Source of the DNA: Cristatella mucedo
Taxonomy: Eukaryota > Bryozoa > Phylactolaemata > Cristatellidae
Length of the DNA stretch: 64,000 nt
Reading direction: 5' to 3'
Assembly (NCBI GenBank): GCA_009760855.2
Contig: WPIO01000010.1
Coordinates: 2,830,001-2,894,000, forward strand
Shown one piece after another: positions 11,630 through 25,372 of this stretch. The notes beneath the pieces are model-generated. The model had not been told where the DNA came from and did not search any database. It worked only from the letters and a program-made list of their open reading frames with translations. Positions within the stretch are counted from its first letter, which is position 1; every line of letters begins with the position of its first letter. The translations under genes were made by a program, and so were the position numbers.

Positions 11630-14600
11630 CACAAGGGGCTACAGGTGTCCGGGACCAGCCACAACATGCAACTCATTTGGAAGCCTAAAGCACAAGTGGC
11701 CGAATAATAAACGAGTTCTCCTTTGCATGCCAACTAACCACAAATCATGAAGCAACCGGTTCTGTATCATCATAATTTCATGAACCGCAAATAATATCTA
11801 AGCAGTAATAATCTAGCTAATGTGGAATGCCAACTTTCGATAGCTATGTCACCCACTTATACTCGTGTCCATCAATTTTGGCATGCCTATCTGTTCAGCT
11901 GTTCGGGATGCTTCATTGTCCTCAAATATTCGCATTACACGAGTACGAAATTTATGTAGCTACATGCTGGACGATTTTCCTGTGTTCACGGCACACTTTG
12001 GGTGAGCTTCAGACTGGATCATTGAAAGGAACGCAACAAAATACTGGAAGTACTTGGTGGTATCATCATAATTGAATTTAAATGTTTTTTTTTGAGGAAG
12101 GGCATCCGCTCCAGTATGCTATCGTACAGGAAATCTATGTCGTAATAGTAGCAAAAACCCAGTACTGTAACAAATCTCCGAGGTTCTAGTTCCAATCGAC
12201 GAATACAAGAATTATACTTTTTTACACATTCTCAAAGTAATCCAGGCTTTTGCTTTGCATTTTTATTGGTTTAAGGTCTCTACTTTTTAACTAGAAGGCA
12301 TTTCAGTAAGTATTGGCACAGAATCCTTGAAGTGGTTGTAGTAGTCAGAGGGTGACTTGTCCAAATACCAGCTGGTAACATTTCATCTACCTTCGTTAAC
12401 ATCTACATTCATAGCTTAGAGTTTGACTCTTACTGCAGAGCAGTGGTTTCTCCATTCTTTATATTTTTATTTTAACATTATATCGTTGTATACCAATTTG
12501 GACCATTTTTATACCGATTGACAGTGCATCGTCTGCTTTCAGATTTCGATGAACACGAGGCTGGGCAAAGAAAGCTTCAGGCTTAGTCGCACCTCCTGCA
12601 GTTAGAACACTAGATGGATGTCTAGTGTAAGCACACATTTTGATAGCTCCAGCTATATAGCAGACAGACTTTAGACAAGCTTGCAGCTGCAGCTAGTTTG
12701 AGGGCTGTTTTAAGTGGATTACTATTATTGCATGTTCATCGAGGACTGGGAATTTATCACCAGCTGTTTCACGATCTTGCACAACCCAGGTCTCTGTGAA
12801 AGTGTATAAACTGACTCGAAAGAAATTTTTTCTGTACCCTGCACAGAATAAGTAACTTAAAGAGGATCGAGCAATAAAACGTTAGCGAATCGCTAGGGGC
12901 AATTTCGTGTAACTGGATGGGCATCTGGGCTCTGTTAAGTTAGGCAGGTTACATGCAGAATAAATATTGCAACAGACATGTCTGAAAAAATACTGCCCAT
13001 ATTTACCATTGAGCCTAGCGGAATGCAGACTGAGCCTGGCAGGAACAAGTTCAGCAATGCTGAGCCAAAGAGGCAGAGCAAAACCCAGCAGCCAGTTACT
13101 GCAGCTACCACAGCTACATCGATGATAAACCGAATATTTACGAGTGTGAGGAGCAAATGCTAACGAAGAGAAAAAGTCCGATGAAGAAAATCCCTTAGCA
13201 CCTACTTCCTTGGCATACAGATCAATACAGATTCTTCAGAACTGCATTTCAGCTAAATGCCAAATTGCAGATGACTTTGCCTCTAAACTGCAATACTTTG
13301 TCCTGCTTGCGAAGCTGGGTGTGATTTTCCATGCATTGAAATATCAGGAAATACTGGATGTTTGGAAACCTGAGAGTTGATGATGGCAGAAAGTTGAAAT
13401 AGAAGTAAACGGCTGCAAAGAAACTGAGCACACTGAGATGGTACGCGTATTAGCACGGGATCAGTTGACTAAGTATCTAGACGTGTTGTGAAATAGGAGC
13501 AAAACAGGTTCAACATACGTCTTCTACTTAGCCACATTTACAAACATTTAGGCTGACACTGTCCAACGGCTGTATGGCCGAACTTCAGCTGCTGCAAGCA
13601 CCTGTCTGCCTAGCTCCAGGTGGTAGTCATGGCGCCGGCATCAGTGGAAATCTGTTTTCATCTCCAAATTGAGTCGATTGACGCAGTGCTAACACGACGA
13701 AGAGAATCGTTGTGTAGGAAGTATTTTGTTTCTTTAGTAAGACCCACACCCTCAGCAGTTCTATCAATGGTAGGCGAAATATTACCAGCAGTTTAAGGAA
13801 AGCAGAAGCCCCCCCCCATCCGACACCTACTGGCTATGTGAACCACTCTTACGATGGCACATATCACTGTCCTACAGTCAAGTAGTAGAGAATTAGAACC
13901 CATAAACAGGTCAAGCAAAAGTATTGACCATCCAGAGATTGTCTACAGGTGGTTTCATTTTTATTAGCAGATTATGATGGAGTTTGTTGTATATGGCTGC
14001 TATTATTGGGTTCCAAGATCTTACATAAGGCTGCAAATGAGTGATAGCCCTACCCTAGCAATCTTAATGTTTAAAGATAATAAGCCGCCAATACTTTTGC
14101 ATTGCATTATTTAGTCCGATAGCTCTCCCACTAACTGCATCGAGAAGATCTGAGAAGCCATTGCAGCTGCAAGAAATGATGGGCTAAAACAAGTACCCAG
14201 AAACAAGAGAGCTATAGGCATTAGCAATACCTGAACTCAGATGCAGTAAACTCAAAACCGATAGGAAAAATGAGAACAAAATTAGCAAAAACAACCACAC
14301 TTGGATTTTGAACACTGTGTATATAAACCTGTTTAATTTTGAATGCATGCATGTAAGGAATCGGAAGTCACTGCTGGTACAAAAGTCATCGCCGAAAAAT
14401 AAGAAGTGAACCCTCACGAATATAAATACAAATTACAGTTTGCATTTCATAGTTAAAAGTTAAACTTCCTTAAAAAAAATTATAAAAATTGAAAAATTAT
14501 AAAAACTGAGAAGTATAGGCCATTAGACGCTCAGGCCCACCAACCAAAGCAACGTTTGTATTTTCAGTGATTTTTCACGGTCATAATTTGATATCGTTGA

Positions 14601-15060
14601 ACTTAAAGCAATCACTTTAACGACTATGCTGCAAAAGTACCACTGAGCCAAGGGTTTCGTTGGGTCATTGCTCACTGCCGAGCACGGTTGCACTCGCTAA
14701 AGGTTACCACTCGGCATGTGAAGCTCTCATGCAATGCGGGAGTGACCAGAGCAGCGGCTATTGCTGCTGATGATTTCCCATTATGACTCAAGTAATTTAA
14801 CAGCGGCACACTAGGTAAGGGTTGACGAAAGAAGAGGTACGTTGGTTGCTGCTGATGGCATACTAGACCAATATACAACACTTTTGCATTCACTCGCATT
14901 CATTTGAGACCACAGCCTTTTTACTTGCAATGTAAAGCATTAATCTAGCCATGCCCTGAAATGCTGACTGGCTGCAAATGTACATCAAATGTGCTTGCAG
15001 GCCAGAAGCAACAGCTTTGTTCGCCTTCTTCCTCTGAGCCCATCTAATGCAGTCTCTTAC
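11630..15060. other. Collagen intron, no recognisable element
   Basis: AT-richer unique DNA with short frames only, a T run at about 12086, and a C run at about 13809. No triplet-bearing exon, SINE or LINE end was found. Confidence 0.5.
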
Positions 15061-15080
15061 TCTTTCTTAAACTTTCTCAC

Positions 15081-15170
15081 ACACATACACACACACACAC
15101 ACACACACAGGCACGTAAACACGCACACGCCTGCACTCACTCTCTCACTCTCTCACTCACTCACTCTTCC
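15081..15170. repeat. (CA)n with CACT/CTCA repeats
   Basis: A CA array degrades into CTCACTCTC motifs. Confidence 0.85.
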
Positions 15171-15599
15171 ATGAACACACTCATTCAAGCTGGTACGACT
15201 TCTCATGCTCTAAGCTTGCATGACCTAGCGTGCCCTAGCACACACAGACACTAAATCACGTTCGCCCACACCTCTTGGGACTAAACCGTATGCTGCCATT
15301 CTCTCTCTCTCTCTCTCTTCGTCCTAAAAAGCAAGTTTCAGCACCAAGGCTTCTAGGCTAGCGATGACTGTTTCTGACGCAGGTTTCCTAATTAGCTATG
15401 CTTAGACTAGAAAAAACTTGTTCCCAACTCTGTGTGCAGCATCACACCATGTTCCTGAGGCCAGCCCGACAAGATCGTATTGGTTAAATATTGCCATGCA
15501 GTGCCAGCATCTTTCGTGTACAGATGGGTGAGTGAATCCTTGAAAAATTGAAGCTTGTATGCAATCATCACTCGGCAGAGCATGAAAGAGAATGACATG

Positions 15600-15748
<149 letters not shown>

Positions 15749-15864
15749 CCTGCATGCATGGCGTGTGGCAAAAATAGGTAGGTGCACAGAGCATGCTGCA
15801 AGAATGTGTACTTGTTGTGAGTGTGTGACACGTAGGCACACAGGTTCCGAGTTTCAGCACTCAC

Positions 15865-15900
15865 CGGCCAACCTGGTGATCCAGCTTCACCTCTCTCACC
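15865..15900 (-). CDS. Transmembrane collagen exon (36 nt)
   Basis: The acceptor is CCTCTTTTAG|GGT and the donor CCG|GTGAGT (ideal). It reads GERGEAGSPGWP in phase 0. It lies only about 115 nt from a mixed CA/CT/GA array (15604-15748) in the intron on its 3' side. Confidence 0.85.
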
Positions 15901-16040
15901 CTAAAAGAGGCAACATTCGGTCTTAAGGATAGTCGCGCAAAATGCTCTGGAGTATTAGCGTTAGACAGAGCATACCCAAGCATGACGTACAGATTATGCA
16001 AGCTACTAGAACATCCAGGTAGATAAATGCTCCTGCCACC

Positions 16041-16165
16041 ATGGTTCGACCCAAAGGTAAGGCGCTCACCTTACACTACCGAAGTCGTGGGGGTCGAGAG
16101 CCGTGGCATGTACAACGCCCCTAAATAGAGACCAAGTTCTCTTAGGGCACTATAAATATGTAGCA
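16041..16165 (+). mobile_element. SINE1-type copy, plus orientation
   Basis: AAAGGTAAGGCGCTCACC (A-box region), CGTGGGGGTCGAGAGCC (B-box region) and the tail AAGTTCTCTTAGGGCACTAT. Confidence 0.6.
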
Positions 16166-17171
16166 TTTCTATTTCTTTCCATTCATAATTTTGAATGAAA
16201 CTCCAGAAGAGGCTAAAAGGTGATGCTACACACACACCGTAGGCCTTCGGGTCCTGAATATTAATCCATGTTTCTATGCCCGTTTGTGCCCTGTGTGTCC
16301 ATTGCCTGCACTCATACGGTTCAGGAATCTAGCTAGCATCTCAGTAGCCTGGCTGCTAGAGCCAGAGGTTGCTGTAGCAACTGTTTCAAATAAACAAAGG
16401 TTGCTCGTTCATCAGATAACGTGCAACATATGTGAGCTACAAAAGCACCATGCTACACATTTCCACAATTGAAATATCTTTAGCTGCATTAGAAAGTGCT
16501 ATCCATATTAGAAAGGACTAGCCGTTTCAGTTTGATGCCATGATGTCAATATTAAACCTGTAGCTAGCTGCCACAGAGGCCATTTATATACGACAGGCAT
16601 CAAACCAAGGTAGTTTTTTAAGCGAAATAGCAAATATGCTTCTCCATTGCAAGAGCCTGTTGTCGTGAGTGATTATTCCAAAAAGAATAACCGGGAGTCA
16701 ATTTCGCCTTTGTTAACAACTTAGGGCACCAATATCAGTTGCAAGCCATGCATAGAAGGTGTCAACGTTCTTCTGTAGACCAAGGCAAGCAGTTTAAGCA
16801 GGTCACGTTGCTGAGAAATTTTAGATTTTAAGCATGTTCCCAAGAAAATCAAGACACGGGCGATCTTCGGCTCAACGCAAAGCCGATTGTCTGCTGACCA
16901 CCAAGAGTTACCAGTGGGTGGAGGGACCAGTTGTTTATATAAAGCGGAAGCTCTATTTAACAGGCTTGCTGCTCCGAGAAACCATGCCCACAGCTTACAA
17001 ATCGTCACTGGCAAGCAAATCAGTGTCTCAATAGCAAAGCTGGGACTAACAGAGCAATGCTTTTATGCCCACATTTCTAAGCAGAAGCCCAACTGAGTGG
17101 AAAGAAACAGATTTATCACCTCAGCTAGGGATTGGTGCACCAGGGCTGATCAAAGATCCACCAAACCCTGT

Positions 17172-17415
17172 TTCTCACAGCATTTGGTGGGTCTCTGTGT
17201 TTTGTTCTTTGTGTGCTTGTGCTTGCTGGTACTGTGCATGCTACCACAAACCACATTTGCATGATGATCCTGTGCATATCACCTGTAACCATATTATGCT
17301 TGTTGACATTGTGCACAAACATTCGATTATGCTTCCTTTGCAGCACATGTAAAGTGCCTAGAAAGAGTTCAAGTTTGCTGAGAGTACTACACAACTGCAT
17401 TATTATTATTATCAG
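17172..17415 (+). mobile_element. LINE-B 3' UTR copy
   Basis: It starts at CAGCATTTGGTGGGTC, contains ACTGTGCATGCTACCAC and the tail AAAGTGCCTAGAAAGAG, and ends in ATT repeats. It lies in a collagen intron, antisense to the gene. Confidence 0.75.
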
Positions 17416-17749
17416 AGTTTTGGACAGATGTGGTTACACTAATGCTATTTGGCGATTGCAGTCACAGTATCTAATAAAGGTTTAAATAACATCGCCAGCA
17501 AAGCACTTGCCCAAATTTGCATGCTACTAATTGGTACTACATCACGGCAAGTCAGAAATCTTTAAGCTAATACCACAGGGTAGGGGAAAGAGTGCACAGT
17601 GGTCCAACCTCTTTTGAACTCAATAATTAACATAACTATTTCGGGATTGTTACAATCCAATATTTTATAAACAATGTGGGAAGAATATGCTCACTCGTGT
17701 CCATATTCACTATGACATGGATAAATGTCTGTAGCCTATATTTATATAT

Positions 17750-17752
<3 letters not shown>

Positions 17753-17826
<74 letters not shown>

Positions 17827-17837
17827 GTATATATATA
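17753..17837. repeat. (CA)n then (TA)n
   Basis: About 31 CA units followed by TATATG-type repeats. Confidence 0.95.
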
Positions 17838-18085
17838 GTTAGTATTATCAATCTCCTTAGTATGTACGTATTTATTTTCCATTTAGTTCATGTTAGCAAA
17901 TAGAAGTCGTGACTGATTGGCTATAGCCGGTGCTGACCGATGGGAAGAGAGCAGGCAAAGTTTACACATTTAAATGCCAATGATATTATGTACTCTCATG
18001 GATAAAATTGTTTTGAGATACTTTTGCGTTTTTATTCTAATGAAGATTTGCTAAATTAAGAGAGATTTGTAAGATTGCCTGTCAG

Positions 18086-18243
18086 TAGGGTGGGCTCACT
18101 GGCTAGGTCACTCAGTGGCCACACAGGCCTGCCTTCCAAAGCAGATTTGGAGTTTTACCTAATTTGCAGCAAGCTGTACAGCACACGAGTAGAGATTAAG
18201 TACTCTCTGGGTGCTATACAAAAGACCTATGGTCATTATTACT
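18086..18243 (+). mobile_element. SINE1-type copy, diverged head
   Basis: The tail GATTAAGTACTCTCTGGGTG and CTATACAAAAG is clear. The head (GGGCTCACTGGCTAGGTCAC) only loosely resembles a tRNA A-box. Confidence 0.45.
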
Positions 18244-18474
18244 TGACAGGTATAGGTTAGTATACATTGTGGTTTCTATATGGCCTAATTCACAAACCTG
18301 CATATATAGGCCCTATGTTCTCTTCGGAGTTTTGTAATCATTAAACCTCAGTATAGAGCAAAAGCGAAAGGAGACCTGCTTGCAGGATTGTGAGATGACA
18401 TGCAATACAGGGTTACTTCATTGATAATCTCTTCTGGTTATCTGTAGATACTGTACACGAAGAGACATGCAAGG

Positions 18475-18477
<3 letters not shown>

Positions 18478-18520
<43 letters not shown>

Positions 18521-18720
18521 ACTCACACACATACAATCACTCACACACACACACAATCACTCACACGCACAAAATCACTCTCACACACAATCACTCACAC
18601 ACACACACACAATCACTCACTCACACACATACACAATCACTCACACGCACAAAATCAGTCACACATGCATGAGCACGCACATAAACACAGATGCCCATGC
18701 TGACACACACACACAGATGC
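18478..18720. repeat. (CA)n plus CA-rich minisatellite
   Basis: A pure CA block, then units containing AATCACTCACACACA of varying spacing. CAATCACTCACACGCACAAA occurs twice, indicating a higher-order duplication. Confidence 0.9.
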
Positions 18721-20600
18721 TCGAAAATGTTCATGTGTGAGTGTGGACTCACACGTGCCGATGCATGCTTATTCATGCACACGCGTGCAGTGCATACATC
18801 CATGCTTGGCTTGTAAAATGTGTAAATTAGGCGTCCGTATGCACCGGGACGCTGGGGCAGGAGTAGTGGAATTGCAATGAAAGGACGCTGCCATTGGCTT
18901 GATATCGCTAGCAGAGTCACTCAGACGGAGATCCAAAAAAAGCAGATGCAACCGCTACTAGTAGGAAAAGTATATCGCACCCTTACAAAATATAGTCAAT
19001 CGAGATGACCGTGAGCCTAGCTGCCCCTTGAAATCTAGCTTGATCAAACGAATCGTCACAATCGGCTCCGTGAGCTCCTCGTTAAGTGCCTCGACCGGTG
19101 CAACGAGCAGCTTAATTGCTAAGTCGCAAATGTATATGCACGCACGGTCGCCAGCCCTGACTGAACTGCCTCCATTGCTGAGGCTGCAGGATCAGCGGCT
19201 GCAGCTTCAGGTCGCGATAGCCGGACCTCCTTTGAAGGAGCTGTACAGAACCGGATGCAGTAAGCTCAGTCTACCTGCACGACGGCTGCCCCGAGCGCCT
19301 GCTTGTTCAGCAAAATGAGCTGTGTGTGGCTGGTGCAAGCCACGAGTGCACAGATGCTGCAGAGGGAGGAGGGAGGTGGGTGGGTGGGGGGGGGGGGAGA
19401 AAGCTGCCGGTAGGAAGAAGCTGAGGCACACATCTGGGTATGTCAAAGGGCCATCTGCTGCACCACCTGCAAAAGCCTCCTGGCCTTTCTGCCTTTGTCC
19501 CCAAGCAATAGCCTGCAGTAGCATTCGTTGTCTTAGCATCTGCTTTCATTGAATGAGCACTGCTGGCTGCTGATCTCATTCAATGAGCCACCTGACGACG
19601 GTGCTCACAGGTGACCGGGTTCCCTTCTACTCCATGTCTCCTCTTTCCAGCCGTGACGTCCTCCTGAAGGGGCACCGGTGATCCCCACACCGTTGAGTTT
19701 GGTGAAGATGAAACGCCGTGAAACGTTGCACCAACTTGCATTTCAAGCCATTTAATTTGGGGATCGTGTGGCCCACAATCGACCAACCGGTTAAATCCAG
19801 CTCAGTTCTCGGTTGGTTTCCGAGGTGGAATTGCAATCCCTCCTTGGTACATGTCGCTTGGTGGGCAGCGAGGGGCCAGCTGCACTCGCTGCCGGGCACA
19901 ATTCGCAGTCTGGGCACTCCTTGAGCTCGAAGAGGAATGTCATATCTGGTTTTAACGGAATCTGTGAGAGACAACTCTGGCTACGAAAAGCAGACCTACA
20001 AATCTGAAGCCAGGGGCTGGCTGCGATGACGATGCATGTATGCCAGCCCACCCACGGGCTAGCGGCTGATATGCTTCAGGTCTGGAGATTTGCTTTCCTG
20101 TGCCCGTCCTGGCGGCTCTTCTGCAAACCCATTTGCAACGAAATCCTTCCCTCCCTCCACTCCACTCAGGACAAACCCAAAAAATTGTTCTTGTGGATAC
20201 CGAGCCTGAATACGGTAGATTTTGGAGTTGGTCACTCTGAACCACCACAACAATTTGAGCAGCGATTGTAGGTAGGGCGATATTGTAACGTTCGGTGCCA
20301 CCACCACCACCGCCGTCGCTGCCGGCCGGCAGGTTCCTCAGGAGAGAAAAAGGCTGCAGATGTGGCTGGTAGTAGCAGCAACAGCTGCTGCAGGGGCCGG
20401 TAGCAGCAGAGCAAAGACCGGCATTTTTACTGTGAGCAGCAGCAACATGCCAAGCCCCTCAGCTGAGTGGGGCTGGTGCTCATGACTAAAAGTCCTGTGC
20501 ATGAAAACTACGTGACCCAAATGGCTCGCAGGAGATGGAGGGTCTAGAACTACGCCGCATGTGCTCGCAACACGTTTGCGCTCGAGTGCGTGAGAAAGAT

Positions 20601-21107
<507 letters not shown>

Positions 21108-22126
21108 CCAACAGCCGTCATGCGCAAAGGCAGCAGCTGATTCACGGCGCTGACCAGGGCAATTGCAGCGCCGCAGGCCCTTCTACGAGCACCGGTCAGT
21201 CAGCCCACTGTCAGTGCACTGCTTCTAAGCCCAGTTTCGAGTGTTAGTTCGGACTGAAGAGTGCAGGTGAAGTGAGTGCCCAACTGGGATTCAAGGGCCC
21301 GACCTCGGGCTTCGAGTCTAGATGCTGTCATGGCAACCGAGTACCATAATTGACCAGTGGCTGGCATGCAGTGCTGCTTTAGACAGATTGGGTGTGCCAG
21401 CAGCCAGGCTGTCCTGGTGGAGGTCGCGGGCAATAGCGGGCCTTCACTGCTGAGCTGACTGGCTGCAGCACTTTCTACTGGTACGGCCAGGCAGCTGGCA
21501 GAATTTTCTTGGTAATAACCGGTGGCCACCAGCTTGCTTGCATTGCACTACCTTGCTTCGACATGTTGTCTCGAAAAACAGCAGCTAGATACCGCTAAGC
21601 TGTGCTTGCTTGCCTGGCAGCGTAGCCACTTGCAACCGCAAAGCTTGTCCACTGGAGTGGCAAAACGAAGGGAAGGGGCCGCAGGGAACGATTGGGCCGC
21701 CCAAGTCTTTTATGCAGCAGCCAGCACACACAGCCGTCGGCATCCCTTCCCGGACCAGTTGCATGTAGGCCTTCAGGCATGTATCACTCTCACAAGACAA
21801 ACACCTGCCAGCATTCAGGGCAGAGAGAGAGAGAGAGAGCAGAACACAATCAGATGCGCCCCAGGCCACAGTGGAGGCTTAAATTCGGCCCGCAGATCTC
21901 TCTCGCCATCTGGCAGCCACGTGTGCCTGCTGAGAGCCTCGGTGCCGCCGCTGCTGCTGCCACCCGTGGGAAGTGCACGTCAAGTCCGTGTGCACAAGTC
22001 ACGGGGGGGGGGCCCGAAGCCGACTACAACGTCCTTGTGAGGCAGCACGAGACTGGAAGGGGCGTGTCGGACGGCATCTACAAACGTGGCATACCTCGAT
22101 TGGGTTGATGCAGGGCAGGTCAATGC

Positions 22127-22154
22127 TTAACGGCACCACGTTAACGGCACCACG
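22127..22154. repeat. 14-bp tandem duplication
   Basis: TTAACGGCACCACG occurs twice in a row. Confidence 0.9.
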
Positions 22155-22200
22155 TTAGCGTTATTACAAACTCGTGTACGTGTGCTGCCCATCACCCTGT

Positions 22201-22236
22201 GGAAGGGAAGGGAAAGAAAGGGAAGGGAAGGGAAGG
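22201..22236. repeat. (GGGAA)n short tandem repeat
   Basis: Repeated GGGAA/GGAAA units. Confidence 0.85.
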
Positions 22237-22391
22237 TGCTCAGGTCTGTGGTGCGATCTCTGCCGACATCGAATGCGCGAAGCACTGTCGAAAAAAGACA
22301 AAGTACCCCAAAGGGCCTAAGCTTCAAATTACATGCAGTCGTCGGACAAGATATCTAAGGTCTGCTTAGAATCAGCAATCCACTCAAAGCA

Positions 22392-22482
22392 ATCTCTCTC
22401 TCTCTCTCTCTCTCTCTTTGTCTCTTTCTCTCTGTCTGTCTCTGCCTGTCTGTCTGTCTGTGTCTCTGTCTGTGTCTCTGGC

Positions 22483-22558
<76 letters not shown>
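22392..22558. repeat. CT/TCTG compound array
   Basis: (CT)n, then TCTG-type units, then (CT)n. Confidence 0.95.
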
Positions 22559-22825
22559 AGGCATGCAGAGCTGGCGAACCGGAGCCTCTCTGCTTCCTTG
22601 AATGACAAGTTGCATGACTGCCCCCCCATTGAGGCTACTCTGATTCAATAATATCGAAGGAGATAATCCTGCTGAGGTAGGCACAGCTGGCACTGCAGCT
22701 GGCTGGCTTGGAAAGTGAATTATTGCAGTGTTGCAGTGAGCCGACATGTCCAAGGCCAATGGAAACTACACATGTCGTTTTGATAGGAGAACAGCTACTA
22801 AACAACTGCTGCTGCCTCCAAATGA

Positions 22826-22827
22826 TC

Positions 22828-22868
<41 letters not shown>

Positions 22869-23037
22869 TCACTTGATAAAGTGCCCTCAGAGAACTCAAT
22901 CTCTCTCTAGGCACTTTACATTTGCTGTAAAGTGAAATGCAATTGAATGGTAAGTAAAATCATGCTTGAAAAACAAACAAAATGAATAACATGGTTAGGG
23001 GTGACATGCACAGGGTCAGCATGCAAATGTGGTTAGT
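22826..23037 (-). mobile_element. LINE-B 3' UTR copy abutting a collagen splice donor
   Basis: (AAT)n, GTGCCCTCAGAGAACTCAAT and 3' UTR run up to GTGGTTAGT at 23037; beyond this, similarity to the copy at 40843-41107 stops. The next two bases (23038-23039) are the donor dinucleotide of the exon at 23040-23075. Confidence 0.82.
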
Positions 23038-23039
23038 AC

Positions 23040-23075
23040 CTTCTTTCCAGGCCAACCAGACGTTCCGATTGGTCC
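23040..23075 (-). CDS. Transmembrane collagen exon with LINE-derived donor flank
   Basis: The acceptor is TCTTTCTTGCAG|GGA and the donor AAG|GTACTA. It reads GPIGTSGWPGKK in phase 0. Odd feature: the bases from donor position +3 onward match the 5'-truncated end of a LINE-B copy that fills the adjacent intron (23037-22826). The retroelement therefore supplies part of the 5' splice site, and the resulting donor is weaker than its neighbours'. Confidence 0.8.
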
Positions 23076-23855
23076 CTGCAAGAAAGAAGTATAGGATCAT
23101 GTCTTGGATGCTGCATGAAAAGCCCTTGCACGAAACTGACGACGCTGCAATTGTAATGTAAGAGTGGCAAGCTTTGTGCAGAGCGCTGTCATTAGGCAAG
23201 CGGCAAAGCGCTCAACTCGAGCATCGTTGACTGATTTTCCAAGTGCAAAGCTGCAGAAGCAGAGGCTGCATCAGCAAGAACAGCAGATTAGAAGCTAGAG
23301 TGCAATCATATGCCGAATTTTTGGTTGTCGACTTTGGCAGAAGCAGGACAATGTCCTCTGCTGGCTCGAACGTTTCGCCCGAGTTGTGGCTTAAACTCGT
23401 TGCTTGCAGCCGATACTGGTCATGACCACTGCCCCCAGTTTAGTGTTAGCAGCAGATTAATGAGCAATCGTGGACAGTTTCCAACCACCCGCTCCTATAG
23501 TGGCTAAGTTAATTCAGCCTAGCAGTTGCACGTGGTTTCCCCACAGGCACGGCAGCTAGGTTTGCCGAGTGTGCTGGCATTAACAAAGTTCGACTCTGTA
23601 CCGGTGATCTTGCTCCCCGATTTGCCTCGTGTCGCCATCATGGTGAGTGCATCAGTGTGCGCAGCAGCTCGTGGGGGTGAAGAGCCTCTGCGAAACACAC
23701 GTGGGTGATTTCAGGCAGCCGATGATTTGAGGAAAGCATAAATCGCCCGGGCAAGTAAAATGACGCCGATGCCGTATGCAGAGACAGTGGCTGTGGCAGC
23801 AACAGGTGCAGCAGTGACAGCAAGCAGAGAAGGCAGATGCAAAAGACGTAGGTAC

Positions 23856-23891
23856 CGGAAAGCCTGGCTCTCCTGACAAGCCGGCCCTTCC
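23856..23891 (-). CDS. Transmembrane collagen exon (36 nt, 4 triplets)
   Basis: The acceptor is CCCTTTCAG|GGA and the donor CCG|GTACCT. It reads GRAGLSGEPGFP, starting and ending in phase 0. The long intron on its 5' side (to 32286) carries a perfect palindrome at 25831-25865, SINE1 copies and several LINE-B tails. The 36-nt size is standard for membrane collagens. Confidence 0.8.
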
Positions 23892-25182
23892 CTGAAAGGG
23901 AAAGCCACCTGTCACGAACGCAGAGCCAGCAGCTGCGTGCTAGAGTCGGCTGTCACCGCTGCCACCAATGTCGCTGCCGCTGCCACTGTGTCTGGACGGC
24001 AGGTAAGCAGGCTTGCTCTGGGCCCAGCTTACTAGATGCCGACAATGAGGTTTCGGCAAGAGAGCCCCGTTGACCACCCCAGCCCCCGAAAGTTGCACGG
24101 GCATGTTGCGCGGGCATGTCGGCACGAGCTGCAAACTTGTAACAGTCCTCGTCCTTGTGACGTTAATGACGCCGAGTTCAGCAGCATTAAAGCACGCGAA
24201 GGAACGTTCCGCATGCAGGCGAAATGCATACAATGGAAGTAATCGCCTAGCCCACTCGAAAGGGGCAAGCACTGTAGACAAGTCCCTCGAAATGCAATGA
24301 TGTTTACCCTTCTCGACTGTACGAATAACAGAGCTACATTACATTTCTTCTCTGCTGATTTTCTTTCAAGTGTTTCATGGAGATGAGTGCATGTGCAAAC
24401 ATAGAGCATAAGTGTACGTGTGGTGTGTGTATGTGAGTGTGCGCTCATAGGTGTTCAAGCGTGTGCATGCTACGGTGAGTGCTCGCGTGGGCTAGCATGT
24501 GTGGGAGCTAGCATAGGCACACCTGCTCACGAGCCTGCAGGCCACTGCAAGGATATATGCAGGTACTCGAATAACGCACAGTGCAAGAGCACAGTGATTG
24601 TCTCCTCGTGGCGTTGCTGTGCCTCGTCGCTGCCACGGCTCAGCGACCGTTGCTTCAGCATGCATTTTGCCATCACAGAGTCAGGATCGAACACTGCTCC
24701 GATTTCCAGCAGGAAAAAATAGCAGCTCTGCAGCAACTTCTAGGAGGCCCATGCTCAGGCGAATGGAGGATGGCGCAATGATGGAGGAGGAGAAATGTGT
24801 GACGATGAAGAAGATTTGCATAGGGACACAGAAACTTCAAGCAGGAGAGACAGATCCTCTGCATAAGAAGATGCTGGATATTTTAATATTTGTAGCAAAC
24901 AGTTAACTAAAGATCAAGTGTCGCACGCAAGCATTTGCATGTGTGCGCACAGATGCATACACCGCCGGCTCGGTCGCATTAAAGAGTCAAGCTGGCCACG
25001 GAGTGCTCATGCCCACGCAGTGTTCAAGTGCCATGCTGGCTCAGACAAAGCCTCGGATGTAACCGAAGCGAGATTCGGTGATGCTGAGTAATTCTCATCT
25101 CCGAGTCGGCATCAAGCAAATGCTGAGTGGACGAACTGGTAGATTTCAGAATGCTATTTGACTTGGGAAGTGCATGACCATG
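23892..25182. other. Collagen intron, nothing recognised
   Basis: Mixed unique sequence with GT-rich patches (24415-24500). No coding signal found. Confidence 0.45.
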
Positions 25183-25372
25183 CTGCCACTAACCACACTT
25201 GCATGCTGACCCTGCGCATGTCTCCCCTAGCCGTGTTATTCTTGTTGTTTATTGAGCATGCAAGTGTGGTTAGTTAGTTACTAACCATTCGATCGCGTTT
25301 CCTTTGTAGCAAATGTAAAACGCCAAGAAGGAGATTGAATCTCTTTATCAAGTGTGTTATTATTATTATCAT
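25183..25372 (+). mobile_element. LINE-B 3' UTR copy
   Basis: ACCACACTTGCATGCTGACC, CATTCGATCGCGTTTCCTTT and the AAGGAGATTGAATCTC tail, ending in ATT repeats, match the family 3' UTR. It contains a local duplication (GCAAGTGTGGTTAGTTAGTT). Confidence 0.75.

Noticed and set aside
18478-18720. CRISPR-like array
   Set aside because: Spacing is irregular and the 'spacers' are themselves CA repeats; this is a eukaryotic minisatellite.
19480-19510. Minus-strand GDKGRK, collagen-like
   Set aside because: A single degenerate match without splice sites; at best a relic.
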